Shown: piece by piece, positions 1 through 10,169 of the stretch | How the letters are laid out: the number at the start of each line of letters is the position of its first letter | Position numbering within the stretch: the stretch's first letter is position 1 | Source of the DNA: Ephemerocybe angulata | Taxonomy: Eukaryota; Basidiomycota; Agaricomycetes; Agaricales; Psathyrellaceae | Assembly: GCA_013368325.1 (NCBI GenBank) | Contig: JAACJK010000061.1 | Span: forward strand, 558,001 to 622,000 | DNA length: 64,000 nt | Direction: 5' to 3' | Notes under the pieces: model-generated | What the model saw: the letters and a program-made list of their open reading frames with translations, nothing else | Told to the model about the DNA's origin: nothing | Databases searched by the model: none | Program-made: the position numbers and the translations under genes

Positions 1-1280
1 TGATCCGAACCCCAGGCGGCGATGACGAGCATAAGGACGACGACGACGACGACATGCTCACTGCCATCCACACTCTCAACCCTTGCCACAAGTCCCCACG
101 GTCGTCTTCGCCTCGGCCTACGTCGGACAGAACAGCGTTGGGTGTTGTGGGACGTCCTCATCGCCGTCGGTCTTCCATCATCGTCGCCGTCACGATCTCA
201 GCTTGAGTACCGTGGCTCGTCGTCACCATCACCAGTCCACCGTCATCATCACGGCCTCCACTTCGTCGTTGTGCGGCGGTGACCTGGGGCGTCGAGGCGG
301 CGATCACGACGACAGCGACTGTGCACCGTTGTCCACGCCCTCCACCCTCACCGTTTCCAGCGTTGTCGCTGCTTCGTCCCCTGCGACGGTATACGGGAGG
401 TAGTGAGACCTGTGGGCATCGATATCGTCATCAGCAAGCACGAGCACGGCTACAATGCGCAGATAGAGGTAAGCCTTCAGTGACGTTGAGGCTACTCATT
501 ACTCACATTGTATCACAGAGTCCATGCCCTCCGCCCTCGCCACAGGTGCCCACCATCGTCTCCACTTCTGACCTCATTCCACCGCGCTGCGGGCCGCACT
601 CGCCGTCGCCTACACAGCCGCCCCTTCGCCGTCATGCACACGACGACGACGTCGTCGTCCGTGCCCTCCGACGTTACCACAGGTCTTCAGCGCCGTCGCT
701 GCCTCAGTCGTCGTGACTTGCAGCGGTGTCGGTTGCGTCTCGAGTCCTGTGTGTCGGATACGATGCCAAGAACGAGGTAAGTTATCAGCGCACGATAGAC
801 GAGGCAAATTGGTACTCACTCTGCATCTCAGACTCAGCGTCACCTGCTGAGCTCGGCATCCAAGCACGTCGTCGTCGTCGTAGCCGGTGCTCTCTATCGA
901 GGTCGCGCCTGTGAGGTGCTGGTCGTTGTGGCCGGTGCGACACGGGCTACAATCTTTAGATAGAGGTAAGTTATCAACGTAGATGCGGTGAATGGATACT
1001 TACTTTGTATTCTAGACTTTAGGCACTCCCCAGCATCTTGACGAAGACGGCGTCGGTTTCGTTGCGTCCTTGATGCTCCATCTTGGCCTCCTCTTTGTCC
1101 CTCCAACCATGTTGGGTGCTGCGGGTCGTCCTCCGGATCGCGGACTTCGAAACGGCTACCACTTCGTCCACCGTGCGCACAGCGGCGTGCACGGGCATGG
1201 GTAGGATGTGCTAGGAGAGGTAAGTCATCATCGTAGACGGGGGAATCAATGCTCACTTTGTATCGCAGATTTAAGCGAAC
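1..1280 (+). repeat. GAC/GTC-rich block with four related intron-like segments
   Basis: The stretch is dominated by GTCGTC/GACGAC-like sequence. Four segments look like copies of one short spliceosomal intron: 469-518, 777-831, 966-1015 and 1220-1268. Each begins GAGGTAAG, continues with an ATCA/CGTAGAC-like middle, and ends in a (C)TCACTTTGTATCNCAG-like acceptor. The pieces between them share words such as GTTGGGTG-TG-GG and CCTC-TCGCC. This suggests a duplicated exon-intron unit that has since diverged. Open frames exist on both strands but none carries a recognised domain or a continuous spliced frame, so I do not call a gene. Confidence 0.5.
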
Positions 1281-4215
1281 CCTCGACCGTCCGCCGAGCC
1301 TCGCACCGATTGGCGTCGACATTTGCGTCCCGTCTTCGTCGTTGCTGATGGTGCGGTGCTGCTTCTCAGAGTCGAACCTTATGCCGCAGCGCAATGGTAA
1401 GTGTTCAAAACTGCATCGCCGAGTATTCAGCACGGCGTCATCTGCGTTCCCCTTGGCTAATCACATGCCTTCAAGCTGGAGTCCAACATTGAGAAAATCC
1501 ACGGAGGTTAGCCTTGCTTTAGATAGTCGTTCGTTGGATGCAATGGCTGATTGCGTCGTCACGTTTAGGTTCTCCTTGGGGTGCTGGAACCCTCGCTGGC
1601 GGAAACGGCGAGCGCTGCGTCTGCTCTCGAACTTGAGCCCGCCACTAGGCAGCAGAAGCGGGTGCATCACGACTGTATCCCATCGTGCCGGAGCGCCATA
1701 TCCTCACGCATATCCTCATGCAGGAAGGTTACGCTGGCATCGGAATCGACAGGCGGCGCAGGCGTCCTGGTCTCACTACGCTGCGCCCACTTTATCCAGC
1801 CTGCGCGTGCACACCATCCATCCGCTCTCTCTAACTGCTGAGGACGCGCTCTTCCCTCCGAGCATGTTCATTATCGGGAGCTCACGCCTTGGGTGCCTGT
1901 CATCGCCACACTCACCGCCACTCTCTACCTAGCTTCAATTGCGATAAATACCTGATAGTACTTTTCTTTAATACACTTCATAATACTACATGATGTGGAT
2001 TCTCCACTGCATTCCACAGCTTCCCCGGCATACGGAGACTCGACGACTGGTGATGGCCGAGCCAAACCACGTCGGTGGAGGGAAGAAGCAACACCATTTG
2101 AATCTTGATAAGGAACTGTGCTGTCTGTGCGCGAGTAGAACTACTCGTAGGTGGACTGGGCTTTGGTGCGCTGGGTACTACTAGTACTCGTCTTATTCAA
2201 CTTCGCCGTCGAATCTATTCCGTACGTTCCCTATGTTTCATTTCCGGCTTCTAGAGCTCGAGACAATGTTCCATTTTTGTCCTGCATATGCTCTACCTCT
2301 TCTCGGCTGCGCTGACATCAATCTTCAATTTCTACTTGTACGACTCACGTCCCCTTTCTCTCTCGCACTCATGATCCACGTCTCTAGATTTCTGTTTATT
2401 CTCCTTTCCTACTGTCTACACAGATACCTGCTAGCTATACGCCACTGTCCTGTGCTCCAAGTATCCCAAAGGTGTCCGCACGCATGCGCTTTTCCAGATG
2501 ACGCTGAGCACAGCAACGGCGGAAACATAGGGTCCGGGTGTAGAGAGTCCAACTTCGACACAGCAATCTTCAGGCTGAGCAGTGTAGCCTTATCTCAAAT
2601 CTACGAGCGGCAAAGGTCCATCAGTCAACTGTAAGAGGGATCGCTAATACATGCATCTTGTCCAGTCGGATCCGTGTCACACCTTCAATCCATTCGTCGA
2701 TTTCTGTGAAAGTGAGATTAGCTCCCACAGGCAAGCATCACATATATCGCCGCACCGTTGACCAAAGGCCAGAATCACCATACACCAAGGGTCCTGCCAT
2801 GTCCACCTCCAGCCTCAACAACTGAACTCACAACGCCGACTAGGAGTACACACACTCACCCCGGCGATATCATTCATCCACCCTACGCAAAAACCGCTTT
2901 AGTTTCCAAAGTGCGAAAATCTGTTAATTTCTATCGACTCACCATTCACCCAGCCAAAAGTCTCGCTCGCAAACGCCACTGGTAATCATATCACAGCCAA
3001 TCTTAAAGGAGGGTGAGCACAGAGCGCAGAGACGACTTACGAAAGACTGTACTGACAATTCACCGTCGACCGATGATTCAAGGCCGACAACAAGCCGGTC
3101 CATGCAGTTCGGCGCCATCCTTGAACGACCTCGAACTCGATGTCTGCAATGAACGAGAATCGAAAGTTCTTCCGCCTGCTTCTGCCAAAACGGGTTCAGA
3201 CGATCCGGGCCAAGCACAGACACAATTCTCTCACCGTTGCAATGCGACTTCCGGCCTTCACACAGCGGGGCCTAGTGTATAGTGTGTGAGTGCGCTGATT
3301 ATCCAAATGTTTGAATAAAGGAGGGTACCTGTCGTAGACCACGTCTCCTCGGGTGCTTGGGCTTGCTTGGGGACTCATGGAAGGGGTCGCCGGTAGGTGC
3401 GAGGGTCAGTCACGTCAAGACAGCAGTGGAAAGGCGTACGTGCACCATAAGATGATCACCCAAAGCCCTGGTAAGAAAGGATCAGACATAGAGCAAGACA
3501 TAAAGGCTAGCCGATGCTTACCTCCAGCGCCGTGCAGAACGACGAGTGCAGCCCAACCCCAAGCACAATGACAACCATGAGATAAGATATATACAGTGAG
3601 CACTCATGCAAATGAGCCTGCTCATTGTCGACGGCGATGACGAGCACAGAGTGGAGCGAAGCAAAAGTGGGGAATGTTGTGGTGGGGAACCAAGGATGGA
3701 CGTGCGAGTTCAACCCTGCAACGAACACCATGAGTAGTCGAAGTTGAACGAACAAATAATAAACGGATCGTCCCAAAGACGAGGACGGCGAGCACAATAC
3801 TCACCGAAGCTGAGGACGACAAGCACAAAGTGGGGATGAAAAAAAAGTTGGGAAGGCGTGTGATTTAAACGAAGGGAAGGGGAAACATCAGTCAGACTCG
3901 AGACGACGGCGTACTCATTTCGAGCTCGTCGCGCACGACGATGTCGACCAGAGACAATTAAGAAAGCGAAGATGCAATGGGTAGAGGGTGGTATAAACCG
4001 TTATACACATGGAATTCAACACGATGCACTCCCGCTCACCCCATGCAACGCATTTCAACAATTGCAACTCGGAACTTTCGGCTGAATCCCTGACCTCACG
4101 ACAATCGTGCGGTATGTGTGAAGGTTACAAACATGATGCCCCATTACATTAGAAGAGTAAACTAAAGGCTTTGGGGAACCCGGATATTTACAGACGTTGA
4201 ACTTGACTTGCTTCT
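1281..4215. other. No recognised gene
   Basis: Short open frames only. A further intron-like GGTAAGTG...CAG occurs near 1396-1438. The minus strand around 3400-3830 is hydrophobic (possible membrane-protein remnant with GT-AG-like breaks) but matches no family I know. Nothing else supportable. Confidence 0.4.
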
Positions 4216-4219
4216 CCCC

Positions 4220-4227
4220 TATAAATA
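4220..4227 (+). promoter_or_regulatory. TATA-like box upstream of the repeat ORF
   Basis: TATAAATA lies about 60 bases before the first ATG (4288) of the long plus-strand open frame through the 159-bp array. The spacing is compatible with a core promoter. That the array is transcribed is an inference. Confidence 0.35.
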
Positions 4228-4287
4228 CAATATATATTCTTGGTCCGGCCGTTTCAACATTTCTTCACTTTTATAACCTCAGTAAAT

Positions 4288-5964
4288 ATGGGGATAGGGA
4301 AAGGGCAAGGGGCAAGCGCACCGCGGATGTTTCATCAAGCTTGTCGTGACAGATCAATGACAGATATCGACGAGCAGCAGTTATGGGTGCTCGAAGCGAG
4401 GGAGATCGATGTTGAGAGGGGAGATATTGGGAGGATCGAAGCAGGGCAGCTGGACGGAGGAGAGCGAAACCAAGCACATCTCCGCATCGAGAGACTGCTG
4501 CTCCGACCTGCCGCATCGGGCAGGTCGGAGTGGGCGCTGAAAGCCATCCCTGAACTCCCCAGCATCGAGGGGAGGTCAAACCCGCACTACCGCATCGAGC
4601 AGAGCGGGGTGGATGGAGGTGGGCGCACCCGAGCACGTCTCCGCATCGAGAGAGTGCTGCTCCGACCTGCCGCATCGAGCAGGTCGGAGTGGGCGTTAAA
4701 AGCCATCCTTGAACTCCCCCGCATCGAGGGGAGTTCAAACCCGCGCTGCCGCATCGAGCAGAGCGGGGTGGATGGAGGTGGGCGCACCCGAGCACGTCTC
4801 CGCATCGAGAGAGTGCTGCTCCGCCCTGCCGCATCGAGCAGGTCGGAGTGGGCGTTAAAAGCCATCCTTGAACTCCCCCGCATCGAGGGGAGTTCAAACC
4901 CGCGCTGCCGCATCGAGCAGAGCGGGGTGGATGGAGGTGGGCGCACCCGAGCACGTCTCCGCATCGAGAGGGTGCTGCTTCGACCTGCCGCATCGAGCAG
5001 GTCGGAGTGGGCGCTAAAAGCCATCCCTGAACTCCCCCGCATCGAGGGGAGGTCAAACCCGCACTACCGCAACGAGCAGAGCGGGGTGGATGGAGGTGGG
5101 CGCACCCGAGCACGTCTCCGCATCGAGAGAGTGCTGCTCCAACCTGCCGCATCGAGCAGGTCGGAGTGGGCGTTAAAAGCCATCCTTGAACTCCCCCGCA
5201 TCGAGGGGAGTTCAAACCCGCGCTGCCGCATCGAGCAGAGCGGGGTGGATGGAGGTGGGCGCACCCGAGCACGTCTCCGCATCGAGAGGGTGCTGCTTCG
5301 ACCTGCCGCATCGAGCAGGTCGGAGTGGGCGCTAAAAGCCATCCCTGAACTCCCCCGCATCGAGGGGAGGTCAAACCCGCACTACCGCAACGAGCAGAGC
5401 GGGGTGGATGGAGGTGGGCGCACCCGAGCACGTCTCCGCATCGAGAGAGTGCTGCTCCGACCTGCCGCATCGAGCAGGTCGGAGTGGGCGCTAAAAGCCA
5501 TCCCTGAACTCCCCCGCATCGAGGGGAGGTCAAACCCGCACTACCGCAACGAGCAGAGCGGGGTGGATGGAGGTGAGCGCACCCGAGCACGTCTCCGCAT
5601 CGAGAGAGTGCTGCTTCGACCTGCCGCATCGAGCAGGTCGGAGTGGGCGCTAAAAGCCATCCCTGAACTCCCCCGCATCGAGGGGAGTTCAAACCCGCAC
5701 TACCGCAACGAGCAGAGCGGGGTGGATGGAGCTGGGCGCACCCGAGCATGTCTCCGCATCAGAGAGTGCTGCTCCGACCTGCCGCATCGAGCAGGTCGAA
5801 GTGGGCGCTTAGGTTCATGCGCAACTCATCCACAGAAACATGCCCAAGGAAAGGAGATATGCTTTCCTCGAGGTCATGTTGTGGAATCATACTGGGGGTG
5901 TCCGAAGACTGTGAATTGTAGCGCTCTGCTGGGATGGACGTGCGACAGGATTTGTGGGTATTGA
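4288..5964 (+). CDS. Repeat-encoded open frame, 558 aa if translated
   Basis: An ATG at 4288 opens a frame that runs through the whole 159-bp repeat array. The predicted protein has a unique head of about 58 residues, then roughly eight 53-residue repeats containing motifs such as RIERVLLRP, SEWALKAI and YRNEQSGVDGGG, then a unique tail. 159 is divisible by three, so every frame lacking a stop in one unit stays open; two minus-strand frames are also open (for example 4271-5749). Openness is therefore weak evidence for coding. No signal peptide, membrane segment or known domain is visible. It may equally be a non-coding hairpin array. Confidence 0.25.
   Translation: MGIGKGQGASAPRMFHQACRDRSMTDIDEQQLWVLEAREIDVERGDIGRIEAGQLDGGERNQAHLRIERLLLRPAASGRSEWALKAIPELPSIEGRSNPHYRIEQSGVDGGGRTRARLRIERVLLRPAASSRSEWALKAILELPRIEGSSNPRCRIEQSGVDGGGRTRARLRIERVLLRPAASSRSEWALKAILELPRIEGSSNPRCRIEQSGVDGGGRTRARLRIERVLLRPAASSRSEWALKAIPELPRIEGRSNPHYRNEQSGVDGGGRTRARLRIERVLLQPAASSRSEWALKAILELPRIEGSSNPRCRIEQSGVDGGGRTRARLRIERVLLRPAASSRSEWALKAIPELPRIEGRSNPHYRNEQSGVDGGGRTRARLRIERVLLRPAASSRSEWALKAIPELPRIEGRSNPHYRNEQSGVDGGERTRARLRIERVLLRPAASSRSEWALKAIPELPRIEGSSNPHYRNEQSGVDGAGRTRACLRIRECCSDLPHRAGRSGRLGSCATHPQKHAQGKEICFPRGHVVESYWGCPKTVNCSALLGWTCDRICGY
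4462..5812. repeat. 159-bp tandem array, 8.5 units, four hairpins per unit
   Basis: Units start at 4462, 4621, 4780, 4939, 5098, 5257, 5416, 5575 and 5734 (last partial), exactly 159 bp apart. Within each unit the octamer CGCATCGA occurs about every 40 bp and each time sits between inverted arms. Examples from one unit: CTCCGACCTGC / GCAGGTCGGAG (11 perfect pairs); TTGAACTCCCC / GGGGAGTTCAA (11 perfect pairs); CCCGCGCTGC / GCAGAGCGGG (one mismatch); AGCACGTCTC / GAGAGTGCT (one-base gap). In several units the third loop is CGCAACGA. Units differ by a few bases, mostly in arms. Confidence 0.95.
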
Positions 5965-6224
5965 AATCCATCGTACGTCCATGAATCTAAGTGGGAGGGG
6001 TAAGTGACAGTAGGAAAGCTCCCGTCTGCGGAAGGGCGATGGGTCAGCGGGGGAGATGGGAGGTCGTGGTGGTCAGAGGAAGAAAAGAAAATTCGACACC
6101 ATCAGCCAGGTTTTCCGATGTCGTGATCTGTCGTCACGCGTGACTGATCGGCAACTACTGTAAAACGGTTGATCAGGCCGTGCAAACAGCGCCATCAATC
6201 CCAACCTTTTCTCCTCCCGCCACC

Positions 6225-7916
6225 ATGCCCTATGAGTTGCGCAAGAAGCCAGCGGCAAAGAAAGCCCCAGAGGTTCCATCCTTCCGTCCCCGGACCAGGA
6301 AGTCTGCTAAAAGATCAAATGGCGCTCCAGCCCCACACCTCATACTGGCAGTTCCCCCGGCAACCGCCGGTGCGCCGCACGCCTCGGCGCAGCCGGCCCT
6401 CAAGCGCATGCGCACCCAGGTGCCCGATCGCATCTTGGAGGCGGCGCCCAGCATCGTTATTGTTCGCTCTGGGAACACTATCGAGGCGAACAGGGTAGGT
6501 GCTGATCAACTTTGTGCAGAATCTATTACTCACCCCGGCCATTCAGTTCTGTTCTCTGTGCGCAAACGGAGGTACACTGTCCGTGTGCTCGAAATGTGAT
6601 GGGTCTGTATGCCAGGACTGCGTAAAACCTGCCAATAACATCGCTTTCACCTGCCCTAACTGCCACGACGGAGGTCCCTATGTGAGTACGGCGACTGCCC
6701 CCTTTATTAAGACCCAGACTGATGCACAACCTGTCAAAGCCGCACAAGCTCACCTACACCTCGCGCTCTCGCGGGAGCACACAAATGCTTGATTCCTCTC
6801 CCTTATGCATCATTGCTTTTCGCCTTGCTGGCTCCCCTGATGATGGTAGCGCAGAACATGTTGCCTACCACCGTGTCTACCCCTACTTCCGCGGGAATGT
6901 AGCCCTCATCACGGTGTGGTTTAACCTGGAGGACGATGGGGCCCAGATCGGAATTGCAGTTGGTGACCTGATCGACACACTCACCGGTCACGATTTTGCG
7001 CAGTGGGTATTTCCTGAAGTGCGTTTAACACCCACTTACTTGTGTCCACAGGTTTAATCGCTTTGTTGTGACGATCACCACGCATTCCGATCCTGGACGC
7101 GGTGATCTGCATATTATCCCGAAGAATCAAGGATCACTCACCGTGTCCAATGTGAGTTGTTTCTTACGGGATGGCATGTGTTCTGCGTGTTCTGCGTATG
7201 CTGATACATACTACCCAGCTTATGGAATTCCTCCTCCCCGCTGGGCTGCAAAAGATCCTTGGGCGCGGCTCGGAGAAAGATCGCAATCTGTGTGTATTCT
7301 TTACATGCGGGGCTGCTGTGAAGCGGGTCAGCTCTTTCGAAGACATACGAAGTCTTGAGGCTAGGTACGTTCGAACCGTTAATTCAAATTGTTCCCACAT
7401 CCCTAACACCACACCAGTGGCTTATTCGCTGAGGTCATTGGGTTCACCCAGAAAGATCTCCAGCCAGAGCTCCTTTCTTCGTGGTTCAGTGAGCTCGTAT
7501 ACTCGTACTTTGTTCTGAACTACAACAGTTCTGAACCGGTTCTGAAGAACCACCACGTAACCGGCTCTCACACCGGTATTGTTTCTTTCCGAAAAAACAC
7601 CATCTATGAGTACGCCTGGGTACACCCTACTCGACAGCCGTTTGGCAAGCCGGTAGTCGCCCAATGCCCGGAATGCGGGCATCTGAACTCTTGGACAAAG
7701 AGCTTGCGCCAAGGCCCGAAGTCCACCAAGAAGGTAGCACCTTTGAAGGACGGATACGACCTGCGGTGCAAGACTGATGATTGTGAGGCAATTCTGTCTT
7801 GTGATCCCCCTTCGACAAACGATTGGATGTGGGTTGGCCAGCCACTTCTCGATGGGCCGCACGGTGCCTGGCTCAGGTTTGACCGCACTTTGTGTGAGTG
7901 TATTCCTACGCTCTAG
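6225..7916 (+). CDS. C8 zinc-finger (PHD/RING-like) protein, 470 aa, six exons
   Basis: The start is the ATG in a near-perfect Kozak context (GCCACCATGC); the open frame before it is not needed. Exons: 6225-6494, 6547-6681, 6740-7002, 7052-7151, 7219-7364, 7418-7916; all introns are GT-AG, 49-67 nt, and frames join without stops. Residues 1-90 are basic and low-complexity (PYELRKKPAAKKAP), as in nuclear proteins. Residues 92-129 hold eight cysteines at 92, 95, 104, 107, 112, 115, 126 and 129, with CxxCANGGxLxxCxxC resembling PHD/ADD fingers but with Cys rather than His at position five. A C-terminal CPECG...RCKTDDC pair looks like a zinc ribbon. Role unknown; a chromatin- or nucleic-acid-binding function is an inference from the finger. 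Acceptor of exon 3 was chosen because the nearer AG gives an early stop. Confidence 0.8.
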
Positions 7917-9329
7917 CTAAGCGGTGACACTCTTGCGTTCGCCCCTCCTTCTTTTCATTTGTGTTCCGCTGTATTTTCTTGACGCTCGATATAGAGAGCC
8001 CCTTTTGTTTTGATACCTTAGCTACTGGCCCCCTCCCTCGTCTTGAACCCCCTAAATTGCTTGTCAAATCAAATTCATTTCTGTCCTTACCTGCCGCAAG
8101 CTACGTGAGGATCAAGGAGGTCTGATAAACAACCCTCAAACCGGGTAACACTAAATGTATTTGACATAGCAACGAAACACAGGAGAGACACGGTGAGGCC
8201 TACCCACTGCAAAAATCGGCCGCAGGACAGTGCTCGGACATGCTCGAACAAGAGGCAGCAAGTAGCGCCCACCTATAGACGTAAAAGTCCAAGCAAGTGC
8301 GAAAGGCATGCGAGGGCAAATTAAGAAATGCACTGTTTACACGCGTACGGAGTCCCAGTCATTCTCCTCAGCGACACCTAGGATGGGATGAGATGAATCA
8401 GTGATTAGGGAGAAAAATGGAGTCGATACTCAGCTTCGCTGAGAGCAGGTACGAGCGGCCTTAAGTTGGTAGCAAAACGGTCCCGAGGACGAGTCAATGA
8501 TGGCAGGTGCGTTTCTTGATGTGCCGGAGACACTTGAAGATGGTCTCAGAGTACGTAAATCTATGGAAGTCTAAAGGAAGATACTCACCCGCATAAGCAC
8601 CCCAGCCACAGAGTCGAGACTGTCGAGCGCGGGGATCAGTCTACTTACTCGAGCACGGCTGAGCATTTCTGCCTGTCATATTCAATGATGAAGTGAGCGA
8701 GAGAGTTTAGATAGAGCGTAACATGCGACTTACTGATCGTCGTTGACGGCGCAACGAGCGCTGCACAATGAGGGCGACGGAGGGAAGAATCTTGGGAAAA
8801 GGGAATAGAGGGGCCTTGGGGGATGGGAAGAGGGGGAAATTCAAATAATTGCGGCATCGGATGGGAGGATTCACGAGGGGTAAGTACAGCCATCACCTCA
8901 TATCAGCTCCGAGATCCACACTATCTCCTGATCTTCCGCAAAACACCCCACCCCCACGCGCAATAGAGTACCGTGCCTGAGTTCGAACCGTAGATAGCAA
9001 CCCATTCATCTCTCCAGACAGCCCATCCCCCACCCAGATAAGCACAAACCGCCAACTAAAGCAACAGAAACCAGTTTTCCCACATCAATTACAGCCACAC
9101 TTATATTCTCTACACACCTTCCCACCTGCAGTCATAAATGCTGACCCACCTTCTTACACACCCTCCTCCTCCCTCCAATAAATCTCATCTAGCGTCTCCC
9201 CTAATTCTCCCAACAATCTCCGCCCCTTACTTCACCCATATTTCGTCTCCCACCCATCTCCGATATATTACCACTCCCTATAAATCATACCCTTAATCCC
9301 CCGTATAGAAGAAAACCCCTGGACACCCA
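7917..9329. other. No recognised gene
   Basis: Short frames only. The minus strand at 8400-8900 has intron-like GT...AG words in GTC-rich sequence like the left end of the window. 8900-9290 is cytosine/adenine-rich on the plus strand, UTR-like. Confidence 0.4.
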
Positions 9330-9455
9330 ACCGGGGTCACCCATGCGGGCAGCCCCGCACTCACGCCCAAATTGCTCATGACCCCCATCTCGAGGTCGTA
9401 CACCCAGCCGTGGACGTACACCAGTTGCAGCAGATAGAGGGCTTTGGTGTAGGCT
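9330..9455 (-). pseudogene. Beta-carbonic anhydrase C-terminal scrap
   Basis: Reading the minus strand gives a stretch ...LVYVHGWVYDLEMGV followed by MSNLGVSAGLP, which resembles the conserved tail of fungal beta-class carbonic anhydrases (VHGWVYD-TG-L-DLGVS). The zinc-binding Cys/His region is absent from the neighbourhood and the frame runs into unrelated sequence. About 40 residues only, so a short dead fragment; the match could be fortuitous. Confidence 0.45.
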
Positions 9456-10069
9456 TTGTGATGCCATGGTAGATAGGGGATCAGCCACGATTTAGAATTC
9501 GAGAAAAGAAGGGAAGGAGGGAGAGAGGGGAAACTGGTGTTGGAATATGGTTATGAGGGCAGGTAAGGAGACTAGCAAAGATGCTCTTTGCGGGAGCCAA
9601 CACGGCGACTGTACCTCGCTCGCGGGAACTCGATCCATAAATACTTTGTTATTCTCGAACCGGAGGTACGCGCCTCTTGCCCTCTGCCTTCACTAGACCA
9701 AGCGCTAATTTTTCACCCCCAACACGACAGCATATCGGCCGTTCGGCGTTGGCCTACAGTCCTGTAGTCGATAGGTCGAGGTGACCTGACTGTGCGTGTA
9801 CAGAGTGTACCGACATATGCAGGAGTATGTATTCGGCGCGTGTTGCAAGGTATAGATAGGCCCCGGGAGCCGATTGTCGGTGCGTAAGCGCCAAGTCGCT
9901 TCCCAGACAAAAAGGCTGACATCGGTTCCTCGCCCCTCAGGGGCTTGGAGCCTCCTCTGAGGCGAAATTAGTTGTACTAAATGGTGTTCCACACTTTTAC
10001 AAATGCAATATAGCCAATTTAAATGTCCCCACGCGTGATAAACGAGCCCCGAGACAGTGATTGCATATC
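9456..10069. other. No recognised gene
   Basis: Short frames on both strands without domains. Nothing supportable apart from scattered pyrimidine-rich tracts. Confidence 0.35.
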
Positions 10070-10086
10070 TAAGCGCCGGGCGCTTA
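10070..10086. repeat. Perfect 17-bp palindrome TAAGCGCC-G-GGCGCTTA
   Basis: TAAGCGCC and its reverse complement face each other around a single G. The same octamer recurs many times in the window, often paired like this (see findings). Confidence 0.85.
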
Positions 10087-10094
10087 AAGTCGCT

Positions 10095-10169
10095 GACGCG
10101 TAATGTCTGCAACTGGCCCTTCTAATGAGAAGTTTTGAAGTGTTTGCAGTTTGCCTTCTACTGAGAAGG
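10095..10169. repeat. Solo terminal-repeat copy of the 18.5-kb element
   Basis: AATGTCTGCAACTGG...TTTTGAAGTGTTTGCAGTTT closely matches the left terminal repeat at 18521 (AATGTTTGCAACTGG...TTTTGAAGTTTGCAGTTT). The embedded palindromes differ: CTTCTAATGAGAAG and CTTCTACTGAGAAG here, CTCTAATTAGAG there. No matching right end was found nearby, so this is a solo or truncated terminus. Confidence 0.7.

Noticed and set aside
4271..5749. 492-codon minus-strand open frame through the array
   Set aside because: Shadow of the stop-free 159-bp unit; no start context, no domain.
4462..5812. Array resembling a CRISPR or a repeat-protein gene
   Set aside because: There are no unique spacers, the unit is 159 bp and nearly identical throughout, and the host is eukaryotic. 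Openness on several frames follows from the period being a multiple of three.
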